Shown piece after piece: positions 34,861 to 43,455 of a stretch of 64,000 bases of DNA. The DNA comes from a bacterium. Lineage in GTDB: Bacteria > Electryoneota > JAOADG01. Position 1 is the first letter of the stretch, and each line of letters begins with the position of its first letter. Under the pieces are notes generated by a model. It saw only the letters and a program-made list of their open reading frames with translations, ran no database searches and was not told the DNA's origin. Where the stretch lies: the NCBI GenBank assembly GCA_026417415.1, contig JAOADG010000004.1, positions 1 through 64,000 of the forward strand. The letters are read 5' to 3'. The translations under genes and the position numbers were made by a program.

Positions 34861-36047
34861 TGAAATTTGATAATCAGTTAATCATTCAAGATGATCCTCT
34901 ATCACTCAATCGAGCCCATATTGCTGCTATTGCTTCAAGGATGAGATATGGTGGTATTGGAATCATACCCATGGAAACCGTGTATGTATTGATTGCTTTG
35001 AGTGCAGATCACGAAGCGCGTGAAAGATTACGCAAGTTAAGAAATGATCCCAGAATCAATCAAAACATCCGTCCTTTAACCACTGTTGTAGGTTCCATCA
35101 ATCATTTTCTCCAATTGGTAACGGCATTACCCGCTTCTGCGGTGAAACTGTTTGGTTATCTTTTTCCCGGTCCAATTACGGTAATCATTCCTAAAGGAGA
35201 ATCGACTCCGCAGGAGTATTGTAATGCTCAAGGAAAACTACTGATTAGAATTCCACAACATCCGTTAACATTGTCATTAGCAAAAGAATTACAGCAACCC
35301 ATTTCCATCGTACGTGCTTCTGTGTATCCGAAAGATGGACCGCAACAAATTCAACAGGTACCTGAGGAATGGAGAAACGAAATTGATTTTATTTGGGATG
35401 GTGGAAAAACACCAATGGGTAAACATTCTACTGTGATTGAGTGGAAACAGGATCATCTTCTTTTAAGAAGAGAAGGAGCATATCCAACCGAAGAACTGCA
35501 AAGATTATGCAACAATATGGGGTATCCATTAACCTTTGGTGAAGAAGAGGATCTAACTCCATTGAAAGTTCTTTTTGTTTGTACAGGAAATATCTGTCGT
35601 TCACCAATGGCTGAGTATTTGCTACAAGAAAAAGTGAATCAACAAGCCATAGGAAAAATGATTGTTGAATCAGCGGGGACCAATCCGCATCCAGTCGGTT
35701 CTTATGCTTCACCTGCAGCTGTTGCAGTTATGAAAGAGATTGGTCTTGATCTATCTAAACACCGTTCGCAACCCATCACACCTTCTTTACTAAGACAAGC
35801 CGATGTCATTTTGACGATGGATGATACACATTTAGATGTGGTAAAGAATCTTTTACCATCAGACACTACAAAAGTTGTTGAAGTACTAACCAGATGGAAA
35901 AAGGAAAATCAAGAAGATATGGGTGGTATTCCAGATCCCTGGGGACTTGATATAAGTGTATATAGAAACTTACGGGATTTAATCCGTAAAGAAATTGATC
36001 GAATTTTTCCTGAACTTGTAAAATTGGCTGAACCAAAACGCTCTTAG
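34860..36047 (+). CDS. YrdC/Sua5-like domain fused to low-molecular-weight protein tyrosine phosphatase
   Basis: About 395 residues in two parts. Residues 1 to about 205 have the YrdC/Sua5 fold (GGIGIIPMETVYVLIAL, LFPGPITVIIP, LLIRIPQHPLTLSLAKEL), the family that makes threonylcarbamoyl-AMP for tRNA t6A. Several conserved positions look changed: ETVYVL for ETVYGL, and SIVRASVYPKDG where SAN-x-SG is expected. From about 233 there is a low-molecular-weight tyrosine phosphatase with P-loop VCTGNICRSPM (C241, R247) and the acid loop IPDPWG. This half looks catalytically intact. ATG 34860 overlaps lptE by one base; the track TTG 34854 is less likely. A link to envelope polysaccharide control is inferred from context. 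Confidence 0.85.
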   Translation: MKFDNQLIIQDDPLSLNRAHIAAIASRMRYGGIGIIPMETVYVLIALSADHEARERLRKLRNDPRINQNIRPLTTVVGSINHFLQLVTALPASAVKLFGYLFPGPITVIIPKGESTPQEYCNAQGKLLIRIPQHPLTLSLAKELQQPISIVRASVYPKDGPQQIQQVPEEWRNEIDFIWDGGKTPMGKHSTVIEWKQDHLLLRREGAYPTEELQRLCNNMGYPLTFGEEEDLTPLKVLFVCTGNICRSPMAEYLLQEKVNQQAIGKMIVESAGTNPHPVGSYASPAAVAVMKEIGLDLSKHRSQPITPSLLRQADVILTMDDTHLDVVKNLLPSDTTKVVEVLTRWKKENQEDMGGIPDPWGLDISVYRNLRDLIRKEIDRIFPELVKLAEPKRS

Positions 36048-36054
36048 CAGTTCT

Positions 36055-37110
36055 ATGAGTGATAGACCCTCCAACATCTTATTTTGCAGACAAGACCGTT
36101 TGGGTGATTTAATTTTATCTTTTCCTTTAGCAGCAGCAGTAAAGCATAAGTATCCAGATTGGAAAGTGGGTTTTATGGTCTCGGAAGCAAATGCTGAAAT
36201 TGCTTCAATGTGTGATCAAATTGATGAAGTTTGGCCTGCTAACCTTGGCACGAAATTAGACAAGGAAAAGTTAAAACAATGGGATACTGTAGTGGTGCTC
36301 TACCCAGAAGCATCATTAGCGAGACAGCTCTTTTTTGCAAACATTAAAAAACGCGTTGGAACTTCAAGAAGAAGTTACAGTTTTTTTTTCAATGTCCGCA
36401 TCAATGTGCCTAGAAGCGGAAGTCATCGCCACGAAACGGATTTAAATTTTGATTTACTTTCTGCACTTTTCCCAGTAGATAAAAAACAACGTCCAACTTT
36501 TACCATTCCAAAAGAATCGACACAGCAGATAACAGACCTATTGATTCAGCTTGGAATACCACCCGATCAAAAATTGGCAATTCTCCATCCCGGATCAGGT
36601 GGTTCAAGTAGAGATTGGCCTGTAGAACAGTTTGCTAAATTAGCGAACGTATTACAAAATCGTGCAGATACTACAGTGCTGGTTACAGGTACTGAGGATG
36701 AAGTGAAACTTGCTAAAGAAGTCATGGGAAAAAATTCTAAAAAGATTTTTTCACTTGCAGGACAAACAACACTTTCCGCCTTAACAGCATTGTTAGCCAT
36801 ATCAGGGTTGTGTGTTGCTAATTCTACAGGACCACTTCATTTAGCCAATGCGTTAAAAACACCGTCAGTAGGTTTATTTCCACCATTAAAAGATTGTGAT
36901 CCAAGTCGGTGGGGAGTTTTAGATTACCCAGAACGATCATTGACACCATTTTTTCCTGATGATCAGTGTCCATTCTGTGAAAATTTTGAGTGTAGAACGG
37001 GCGAATGTATGTCACTAATTGCAGTAGAACGTGTTTTAGAGGTTGCTGAGCCGCTACTGGAAACACAAAACTCTTGGTCGGAAAAAACAAAATTGTTATG
37101 CGTTGGTTGA
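36055..37110 (+). CDS. Family 9 glycosyltransferase (heptosyltransferase-like)
   Basis: A 351-residue GT-B enzyme of the ADP-heptose:LPS heptosyltransferase family. Motifs: ILFCRQDRLGDLILSFPLAAAVK at the N-terminus, LAILHPGSGGSSRDWPVEQFAKLANVL at the start of the second domain, and ANSTGPLHLANALKTPSVGLFPPLKDCDPSRWG for donor binding. It ends with a cysteine-bearing segment (DQCPFCENFECRTGECM). Probable role: adding heptose or a related sugar to the LPS core. It overlaps the next GT9 gene by 13 nt. HldD, HldA and HldC homologues for the donor lie at 43-46 kb. Confidence 0.87.
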   Translation: MSDRPSNILFCRQDRLGDLILSFPLAAAVKHKYPDWKVGFMVSEANAEIASMCDQIDEVWPANLGTKLDKEKLKQWDTVVVLYPEASLARQLFFANIKKRVGTSRRSYSFFFNVRINVPRSGSHRHETDLNFDLLSALFPVDKKQRPTFTIPKESTQQITDLLIQLGIPPDQKLAILHPGSGGSSRDWPVEQFAKLANVLQNRADTTVLVTGTEDEVKLAKEVMGKNSKKIFSLAGQTTLSALTALLAISGLCVANSTGPLHLANALKTPSVGLFPPLKDCDPSRWGVLDYPERSLTPFFPDDQCPFCENFECRTGECMSLIAVERVLEVAEPLLETQNSWSEKTKLLCVG

Positions 37111-38108
37111 TAATTCAAACAGCATTTTTAGGCGATGTAATTCTTACTTTACCGTTGATTGCAAAGATAAACCAAATTGATTCACAATCTGAAATTTTGT
37201 TCATTACAAGACCAGAGGCAGTGAATGTGATTGAAACTGCAAAAGGGATCGTTTCCGTGGTCTCGTATGATAAACGGGGTGCTGCAAAAGGTTGGAAAGG
37301 ATGGAAGGATATTCAAGAAATTATTCATTCTTTTCAAGCAGAAATCACTGTGGTTCCCCATCGTTCCTTAAGAAGCGTTGCGTTAGCAGTTGCATCAAAA
37401 GCAAAATATCGGATAGGTTACAATCGTGCTGCTTTATTTCCCGGGCTGACCCATCGTATTCGTTATCGTTATGATGCGCATGAAACTGCAAGGTTGTTGG
37501 ATTTACTGTATCCTTTCACAAAAGAATGGGGTAAACCAACACAACCCAATATACAACTTACCGCAAACGATGAGGAGGTGGCAAAATTCCATTTAAATCA
37601 ATTGCCACAACCCATCATTGCTATTGCTCCTGGTGCAGTTTGGAATACGAAAAAGTACCCTATAGAACAATATGAACAAATTGCTAAGCAACTATCAGAA
37701 AAAAAATACTCCATAGTGACGATAGGTGGACTTGCGGATCAAAGTGAATGTGAACGAGTTGCGAAGGCAGGTAAGGGAAGTTCTTTGGGTGGATTATTAA
37801 CACCCAGAGAATCTGCAGCAGTGATTAAACAGTGTAAAATCCTTGTGACAAACGATTCAGCACCTCTTCATTTAGCACAAAGTGTTGGAACCCCAACCTT
37901 AGCCATTTTTGGAGCAACCGTTCCTTCATTCGGTTTTGCTCCAATTGGTGAAAAGGACATGATTGCAGAAGTTCATCACTTAGATTGTAGACCCTGTGCG
38001 ATTCACGGTGGAAAAAAGTGCCCCAAGAAACACTTCCGATGCATGAAAGAGATTTCTCCACAATCCATTGTGGAACTGATTGAGCAAATGACTGCGAACA
38101 ATCTGTAG
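37098..38108 (+). CDS. Family 9 glycosyltransferase (heptosyltransferase II-like)
   Basis: A second GT9 enzyme of about 336 residues. The natural start is ATG 37098 (MRWLIIQTAFLGDVILTLPLIAKI); the track TTG at 37074 reads inside the upstream gene. Other motifs: PHRSLRSVALAVASKAKYRIGYNRAAL, IAIAPGAVWNTKKYPIEQYEQIAKQL, and TNDSAPLHLAQSVGTPTLAIFGATVPSFGF, close to WaaF-type enzymes. The C-terminal CRPCAIHGGKKCPKKHFRCM cluster is also usual in this group. It probably transfers the second core heptose. It overlaps the preceding gene. Confidence 0.88.
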   Translation: MRWLIIQTAFLGDVILTLPLIAKINQIDSQSEILFITRPEAVNVIETAKGIVSVVSYDKRGAAKGWKGWKDIQEIIHSFQAEITVVPHRSLRSVALAVASKAKYRIGYNRAALFPGLTHRIRYRYDAHETARLLDLLYPFTKEWGKPTQPNIQLTANDEEVAKFHLNQLPQPIIAIAPGAVWNTKKYPIEQYEQIAKQLSEKKYSIVTIGGLADQSECERVAKAGKGSSLGGLLTPRESAAVIKQCKILVTNDSAPLHLAQSVGTPTLAIFGATVPSFGFAPIGEKDMIAEVHHLDCRPCAIHGGKKCPKKHFRCMKEISPQSIVELIEQMTANNL

Positions 38109-38112
38109 TACG

Positions 38113-39204
38113 ATGAAATCTGATTTACAATGTTTGTTCATTTGGTCACTACAAAACGAAAACGAAATTGAATACTGGATTTCCTTAGGGCGATATGTAT
38201 CTTCCGCTGGAATTTATCCGATTTACTTCTTACCGTCTAATGCTTCTAGGCAAACATCATTGCTAAGAGAATTAGGTTTTCGTGTGCTGCAATATCAAAA
38301 AACCATAGATCAATACGATCAATATCAATCGCAACATTGGTCTTACCGAAATCTTTATGCTGTTTTTATGGATTCGACTCATCTACTAAAAGCTGTCCAA
38401 AAACAATTTGCTTGGCTTCTACCTTCCCAATTGGTGGTAGTGATTACATTGCAAAGATCCTTTCATTTTCGACTATATCCCTTTTCGCGAAAAATTGCTG
38501 CTCTTCCAGAGCATATCAAACGCGAAAATGAGATTTGGATACCCATTCAAGCCAAGCAAAAATTTATTTCTTTGGAGATGGCCGTAGAAGAGAAAAAAAA
38601 GTTTGCACTAAATCTTGATGGAAAAGTAGTAAAAGTTCATTTGGGTGATCCTTACCAATCCACCAATCTATCAAAACCAACTGCAATCCGAAACAGGTTA
38701 CATTTTGTCATTTTACTTTTAGAAGAATATCTCAAACAGATTGAGTCCCATTCCAAGAATACGGTAGTGCTTTTGTATAAACCCAAAACAAGTAATGAGA
38801 TGGTCTATGAAATAATTTCTACTCATTTATACCGCTATCTAAACAAGTGTTTTAGGATAGACGATTTTTCAGATACGAGTAGCGAATCTTTCGTGGATGC
38901 AGTATGGTTTTTAGGAACCGATAAACAAAATTTATACTTTTCATGGGTGACCTATGCATCTTTAGGTATCCCTATTTTAGCCACCAACGAAGAGAGCAAT
39001 ACCTTGTGGGTAGGTGCTGGTTTTGGTGAAGAAAGCAACCCGATTCACCTTTCATTGCGTTGGATGGAAAAGACCAATGAACTACTAAACAGACTGAATT
39101 GGGAGGAACGAAGAAAGCGAGTACAACAATATTGGCAAAGATATAGCAATGAGCAGCATGGAAAACGAATTGTAGAATGGATACAAAATCAACCCAAACA
39201 CTAA
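38113..39204 (+). CDS. Uncharacterised protein in the LPS locus (possible GT-B glycosyltransferase)
   Basis: A 363-residue soluble-looking protein that I do not recognise. The first 120 residues alternate strands and helices (LQCLFIWSLQNENEIEYWISLGRYV; GIYPIYFLPSNASRQTSLLRELGFRVLQY), as in the N-terminal Rossmann half of GT-B enzymes. A later part (VDAVWFLGTDKQNLYFSWVTYASLGIPILATNEE) resembles the sugar-nucleotide half, where a donor-binding acidic residue would be expected. It lies 4 nt after a heptosyltransferase gene and overlaps a GT2 gene by 28 nt, so a role in sugar transfer is plausible but not shown. Confidence 0.7.
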   Translation: MKSDLQCLFIWSLQNENEIEYWISLGRYVSSAGIYPIYFLPSNASRQTSLLRELGFRVLQYQKTIDQYDQYQSQHWSYRNLYAVFMDSTHLLKAVQKQFAWLLPSQLVVVITLQRSFHFRLYPFSRKIAALPEHIKRENEIWIPIQAKQKFISLEMAVEEKKKFALNLDGKVVKVHLGDPYQSTNLSKPTAIRNRLHFVILLLEEYLKQIESHSKNTVVLLYKPKTSNEMVYEIISTHLYRYLNKCFRIDDFSDTSSESFVDAVWFLGTDKQNLYFSWVTYASLGIPILATNEESNTLWVGAGFGEESNPIHLSLRWMEKTNELLNRLNWEERRKRVQQYWQRYSNEQHGKRIVEWIQNQPKH

Positions 39205-40013
39205 ATCCTACATTATCGGTTGCGATGTTAGCGCATAACGAATCTGAAGTAATTGAGAAGACGCTGCAATCAGTTCAATTTGCAAACGAGATTGTTTTGG
39301 TAGATGCTGAATCGACGGACAATACTGCGGAAATTGCACAAGCATATGGAGCAAAAATCATTACCAGACCCAATCTCAATAACTTAAATATCAATAAAAA
39401 TATTGCCATTGATGCTTGTACCTCTGACTGGGTGTTGTATTTGGATGCAGACGAACGAATTTCCAAGGAGAGTCAAATAGAAATTTTAGCAGCAATACAA
39501 ACGACTGAGTATAACGCTTATTTTTTACCGAGGTTAAATCGTATCCTTGGCAAACCATTGCGATTTGGAGGAGTATATCCTGATTGGCAATTGCGTTTAA
39601 TCAAGCGAGGACAATTTCGTTTTCCAGAAATTCACATACACGAAAGAATGGTAGGAACAGGAAAAATAGGAAAACTCAAACATCCAATTCATCACGAAAC
39701 CTATCCTCATGTTGATTTACTTATCCGAAAACTAAAATTCAATGCACAGTTTGAAGCAGAGCATGCTTGGAAAAACGGTGTACGTCCTTCTTTTGCATTA
39801 GCATGGCAATGGTTATTTTGGAAACCATTCAGTAGAGCGATTGAACGATATATCTTCAAACTCGGTTTTCTAAATGGATTTGCAGGTATCGCCTCTGTAA
39901 CTTTTGATGCGATGAATTTTATTGTCCGATATTTGTATCTAATGGAATGGCATCGTTCTCAACCTCAGAATCGGTCAGTGAAAAAGGACTCTTACAAAAG
40001 GAATCAACCTTGA
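39177..40013 (+). CDS. Family 2 glycosyltransferase (WaaE/KdtX-like)
   Basis: A 278-residue GT2 enzyme. The N-terminus SVAMLAHNESEVIEKTLQSVQFANEIVLVDAESTDNTAEIA, then LNINKNIAIDACTSDWVLYLDADERIS with the metal-binding DADE, matches LPS core beta-1,4-glucosyltransferases of the WaaE type. GGVYPDWQLRLIKRGQFRF and HPIHHETY follow, and a hydrophobic C-terminal region (about 195-260) may dip into the membrane. It begins inside the upstream gene (28-nt overlap) and ends with a TTGA overlap with the next gene. It probably decorates the inner core next to the heptoses. Confidence 0.87.
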   Translation: MDTKSTQTLNPTLSVAMLAHNESEVIEKTLQSVQFANEIVLVDAESTDNTAEIAQAYGAKIITRPNLNNLNINKNIAIDACTSDWVLYLDADERISKESQIEILAAIQTTEYNAYFLPRLNRILGKPLRFGGVYPDWQLRLIKRGQFRFPEIHIHERMVGTGKIGKLKHPIHHETYPHVDLLIRKLKFNAQFEAEHAWKNGVRPSFALAWQWLFWKPFSRAIERYIFKLGFLNGFAGIASVTFDAMNFIVRYLYLMEWHRSQPQNRSVKKDSYKRNQP

Positions 40014-41203
40014 AAATTGCATTGGTACATGATTGGTTAACAGGGATTAGAGGAGGAGAAAAGGTACTTGCCGCCATCAGTGAACTGACTGGACCATGTG
40101 ATTTGTTTACCTTGTTGCATGTTCCAGATAGAATTAGTGGAATCATTGCCGATCATAACATTCATACCAGTTTTCTCCAAAAACTTCCTTTTTCTAAAGA
40201 GTACTATCGTTACTATCTACCTTTTTTCCCGGCTGCAATAGAAAGTTTTAATTTATCACCTTACGATTTGGTATTATCCACTTCACATGCAGTTGCAAAA
40301 GGGGTACTATCACGTTCGGATGCATTGCACATTAGTTATATCCATACACCTATGCGTTATGTATGGGAATTGTTTTGGGAATACTTTGGTGAACATAAAC
40401 ACAGTACTCTTTACCGATTGGCGGTAACGGTGGCCGCTAGAAGATTAAGAGAATGGGATGTGATTAGTGCATCGCGGGCAGATCACTACTTGGCCAATAG
40501 TCATCATGTACGTAAAAGGATTATGCATCATTGGCGAAGAGAAGCTGAAGTGGTATATCCGCCAGTAGATACAGAGCACTTTACGCTTGGAAAGCATCAA
40601 GGGGATTATTTTCTTGTTGTCTCCTCTTTGGTGCCCTATAAAAGAATAGATTTGGCGGTTGGAGCAGCGAATCAATTAAAGTTGAAACTGATTGTAGTAG
40701 GTGATGGTCCAGAGAAAGATCGTTTACAAAAAATGGCGGGCTCTACTATAGAATTTATAGGGGCTTTAGATAACTACCAATTGAATGAATTGTATGGAAA
40801 TGCAAAAGCGTTATTATTCCCCGGAGAAGAGGATTTTGGAATTGTTCCGGTGGAAGCAATGGCAACAGGTACGCCAGTGATTGCTTATGGAAGGGGAGGT
40901 GCTATGGAAACTGTTGTTATTCCGGAACGAGCGAAAAAAGAGATGTTACCTGTTACAGGAATCGGTTTTATGGAACCGTCAATCGATTCGTTGGTCAGTG
41001 CGATCAGAAAGTTTGAAACTTTTGAGTGGGACGTGGAAGAAATTAGAAAAATTGCATTGAATTTTGATAAATCCAAGTTTCTGAAACGCTATGCCTCTGC
41101 GGTGATCAGCCGTTGGATCTTACATGGCGGTGTTGCTTCCGATTTACCTAAAAATTTTCTCGTGGCTGCTGAGCACTCTGGGAAGTGGCAAGATGTCAAC
41201 TAA
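40010..41203 (+). CDS. Family 4 glycosyltransferase
   Basis: About 397 residues, GT-B fold. I prefer the TTG at 40010 (LKIALVHDWLTGIRGGEKVL) because AAAGGA lies 7 nt before it and it overlaps the previous stop by 4 nt; the track ATG at 39947 lies deep in the GT2 gene. Motifs: HTPMRYVWELFWEYFG, VVYPPVDTEHF, VVGDGPEKDRLQKMA, and the donor-binding stretch FPGEEDFGIVPVEAMATGTPVIAYGRGGAMETV. Such enzymes often act as mannosyltransferases in O-antigen or exopolysaccharide synthesis. It is followed, with an 11-nt overlap, by the initiating polyprenyl-phosphate sugar transferase. Confidence 0.87.
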   Translation: MKIALVHDWLTGIRGGEKVLAAISELTGPCDLFTLLHVPDRISGIIADHNIHTSFLQKLPFSKEYYRYYLPFFPAAIESFNLSPYDLVLSTSHAVAKGVLSRSDALHISYIHTPMRYVWELFWEYFGEHKHSTLYRLAVTVAARRLREWDVISASRADHYLANSHHVRKRIMHHWRREAEVVYPPVDTEHFTLGKHQGDYFLVVSSLVPYKRIDLAVGAANQLKLKLIVVGDGPEKDRLQKMAGSTIEFIGALDNYQLNELYGNAKALLFPGEEDFGIVPVEAMATGTPVIAYGRGGAMETVVIPERAKKEMLPVTGIGFMEPSIDSLVSAIRKFETFEWDVEEIRKIALNFDKSKFLKRYASAVISRWILHGGVASDLPKNFLVAAEHSGKWQDVN

Positions 41204-42623
41204 ACTCGTAGGAACTGGACACGGTAGGACCCGATTGTATGCTATCCCTTTGCTTGCATTCTGTTGTGATGCTGTGGGAACTGCAATGGCTTTTTTAGCT
41301 GCGTACTGGTTCCGATTTTATAGCCCGCTAACCCAATGGTTTCCGGTGATACACGGAATACCACCATTTCAAACTATTCTAAAAGGTTATCTAATTGGAT
41401 TTACATTTTTATTTCTCATTTTTGTAGGACGTGGTTTTTATCACTTTACTGCAGGACGTGGTTATCGTGATGATTTGCCGTTGATGATGAAGCAGATTTT
41501 TATTGCTTGGATTCTGTTAATTGCATTTAACTTCTTTTATCGCGATGATACGTGGTCGCGGTTGATGTACACGATTTTGTTATTTACATGGTTGGCTTCT
41601 ATCGTTATCTGTAGGTGGTTCACTTTTCGTATTAAAAGAGCATTGCACCACAATGGGCGTGGAATGCTAAGATGCGCTTTAATCGGTAAAGGGGAAACTG
41701 CAGTGTTGCTCAATGAACGCTTGAAAGTTCTCTATCACAACGGATTAGAGTACCTTGGTTGGATCTCGGTGGGTACAGATGGTGACCTTCCTGAAAAAGA
41801 TAAAATTGGGATTTTAGAAGATTTAGATACATTAAGAAAAGAGTATCGCATTGAACGTTTAGTTGTTTCTTTACCTGAAGAGGAACATGAAAAACTTTAT
41901 TCTATTGTTCAAACTCTTACAGGAAAAGATATAGAGATTGCTTATGTTCCAGTGCGATTGCAGCAACTCACTTCACGTTTGGAAACAAGAGATATTGGTG
42001 GTATAACTGTTTTAGAATTGAAAGGAGTACCTTTAAGTGGTTGGCGTGCGGTATTTAAACGTTGTTTTGATGTGGTAGTTTCTTTAATTGCGTTAATGGT
42101 TTTATCACCCTTGTTTTTACTGATTGCTGTGCTGGTAAAACTCGGAAGTAAAGGGCCAGTTTTTTATGGACAAGAACGGGTAACTATTGGGGGGAAAATT
42201 TATACTTGTTGGAAGTTTCGTTCTATGGTTCAAGATGCTGAATCAAAAACTGGCGCCGTTTGGGCTGTCAAAGGAGATAGTAGAGTTACACCGATAGGAA
42301 AAATTTTAAGGCGAACCTCTTTAGATGAATTGCCACAACTGTGGAATGTTCTGAAAGGGGATATGTCTTTAGTTGGTCCAAGACCTGAACGACCGCAATT
42401 TGTTGAAAAGTTTGAGAAAGAAATCCCAAGATATCACGAGCGGCATCGTGTTCGCACAGGAATGACAGGTTGGGCACAAGTAACAGGTTTACGAGGCCAA
42501 GCACCTATTGCTATTCGCACCATTGCAGATTTGACTTACGTAGAGAATTGGTCTTTCGGTTTGGATATTAAAATTATTTTGATGACCTTTTATGCTGTGA
42601 TTTGGGGAAAAGATGCTTACTAA
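41193..42623 (+). CDS. Polyprenyl-phosphate glycosylphosphotransferase (WcaJ/WbaP family)
   Basis: An initiating sugar-phosphate transferase of about 476 residues. The N-terminal half has about four to five membrane helices and a Rossmann-like CoA-binding-type domain (about 165-280). A further membrane helix (DVVVSLIALMVLSPLFLLIAVLVK) leads into the bacterial sugar transferase core: GPVFYGQERVTIGGKIYTCWKFRSMVQDAE, LRRTSLDELPQLWNVLKGDMSLVGPRPE, and RHRVRTGMTGWAQV. It loads the first sugar onto undecaprenyl phosphate for O-antigen or exopolysaccharide assembly. ATG 41193 (MSTKLVGTGHG) is preferred over the track ATG at 41124, which extends into the GT4 gene. Confidence 0.92.
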   Translation: MSTKLVGTGHGRTRLYAIPLLAFCCDAVGTAMAFLAAYWFRFYSPLTQWFPVIHGIPPFQTILKGYLIGFTFLFLIFVGRGFYHFTAGRGYRDDLPLMMKQIFIAWILLIAFNFFYRDDTWSRLMYTILLFTWLASIVICRWFTFRIKRALHHNGRGMLRCALIGKGETAVLLNERLKVLYHNGLEYLGWISVGTDGDLPEKDKIGILEDLDTLRKEYRIERLVVSLPEEEHEKLYSIVQTLTGKDIEIAYVPVRLQQLTSRLETRDIGGITVLELKGVPLSGWRAVFKRCFDVVVSLIALMVLSPLFLLIAVLVKLGSKGPVFYGQERVTIGGKIYTCWKFRSMVQDAESKTGAVWAVKGDSRVTPIGKILRRTSLDELPQLWNVLKGDMSLVGPRPERPQFVEKFEKEIPRYHERHRVRTGMTGWAQVTGLRGQAPIAIRTIADLTYVENWSFGLDIKIILMTFYAVIWGKDAY

Positions 42624-43455
42624 CTTCAAAACGTTACTTTATCTGGTTTTATTGAACGGACTATGTGTTGTTAACAATTGGGTTTATGCGAAAACACCTT
42701 TTGCAGCAACTCCTATTCAACGTCCTGTTGTGAATAATGCATTTGGTGTGGGTGAACGATTGATGTTTAGTGTTGATTTTGGTGCAATTACTGCAGGTTA
42801 TGCTTCGCTGGAAGTGTTACAAGTGATTGAACTCGCTGGAAGGCGAACCTATAGAATTCGAGCCGAAGCAAAATCATCCAAAGGGTTTGATTATGTTTAC
42901 AAAGTTCGTGATCGCATTGAAAGTTTTGTGGATAGCATTGATTTTTATACACTTCGCTTTGTGAAACGGTTACGTGAAGGAAATTATAAAGATGATAAAT
43001 TGGTTACGTATGACCATAGTACACGAAAAGCTAAATTGCTGAGTTGGGGTAAAGAGGACGTAACCACTGATTTCGATTCATTGACTCAGGATGTACTTTC
43101 TGCACTCTATTTTGTGCGATTGTTTGATTTGAAAGTAGATTCTTCTGTGTATTTTCCTGTGCATGACATTAAAAAAAGTTATCCTCTGCGAGTTGAAGTG
43201 CAACGTAGAGAGAGAGTGAAAGTTCCTGCAGGTGAGTTTGATTGTTTGGTGGTAGAACCCAAATTGCAATCAGAAGGGATATTCAAAAGAAAAGGAAGAA
43301 TTTGGGTTTGGTTAACCAATGATGAAAAAAAGATGCCAGTCAAAATGGAAAGCGAACTTCCGTTTGGTGCCATTAGTGCAAATTTGATAGAATATCATTT
43401 AGGTATTCCTCCAGCCAAGTTGACCTTGTATAATGATGGAATTCCAACGAAATGA
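42613..43455 (+). CDS. DUF3108 domain secreted protein
   Basis: A 280-residue protein with a signal peptide (KTLLYLVLLNGLCVVNNWVYA) and a DUF3108 domain: GVGERLMFSVDFGAITAGYASLEV, DYVYKVRDRIESFVD, VKVPAGEFDCLVVEPKLQSEGIFKRKGRIWVWLTNDEKKMPVKMES. The family is periplasmic, beta-rich and common in Gram-negative bacteria; its function is not well known but genes often lie near LPS and envelope genes. It overlaps the upstream sugar transferase by 11 nt and the downstream hldD by 4 nt, so it is expressed with LPS core genes. Confidence 0.88.
   Translation: MLTNFKTLLYLVLLNGLCVVNNWVYAKTPFAATPIQRPVVNNAFGVGERLMFSVDFGAITAGYASLEVLQVIELAGRRTYRIRAEAKSSKGFDYVYKVRDRIESFVDSIDFYTLRFVKRLREGNYKDDKLVTYDHSTRKAKLLSWGKEDVTTDFDSLTQDVLSALYFVRLFDLKVDSSVYFPVHDIKKSYPLRVEVQRRERVKVPAGEFDCLVVEPKLQSEGIFKRKGRIWVWLTNDEKKMPVKMESELPFGAISANLIEYHLGIPPAKLTLYNDGIPTK

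Noticed and set aside
39947-40009. Upstream extension of the GT4 gene
   Set aside because: It reads inside the GT2 gene; TTG 40010 with AAAGGA upstream and the KIALVHDWL start are better.
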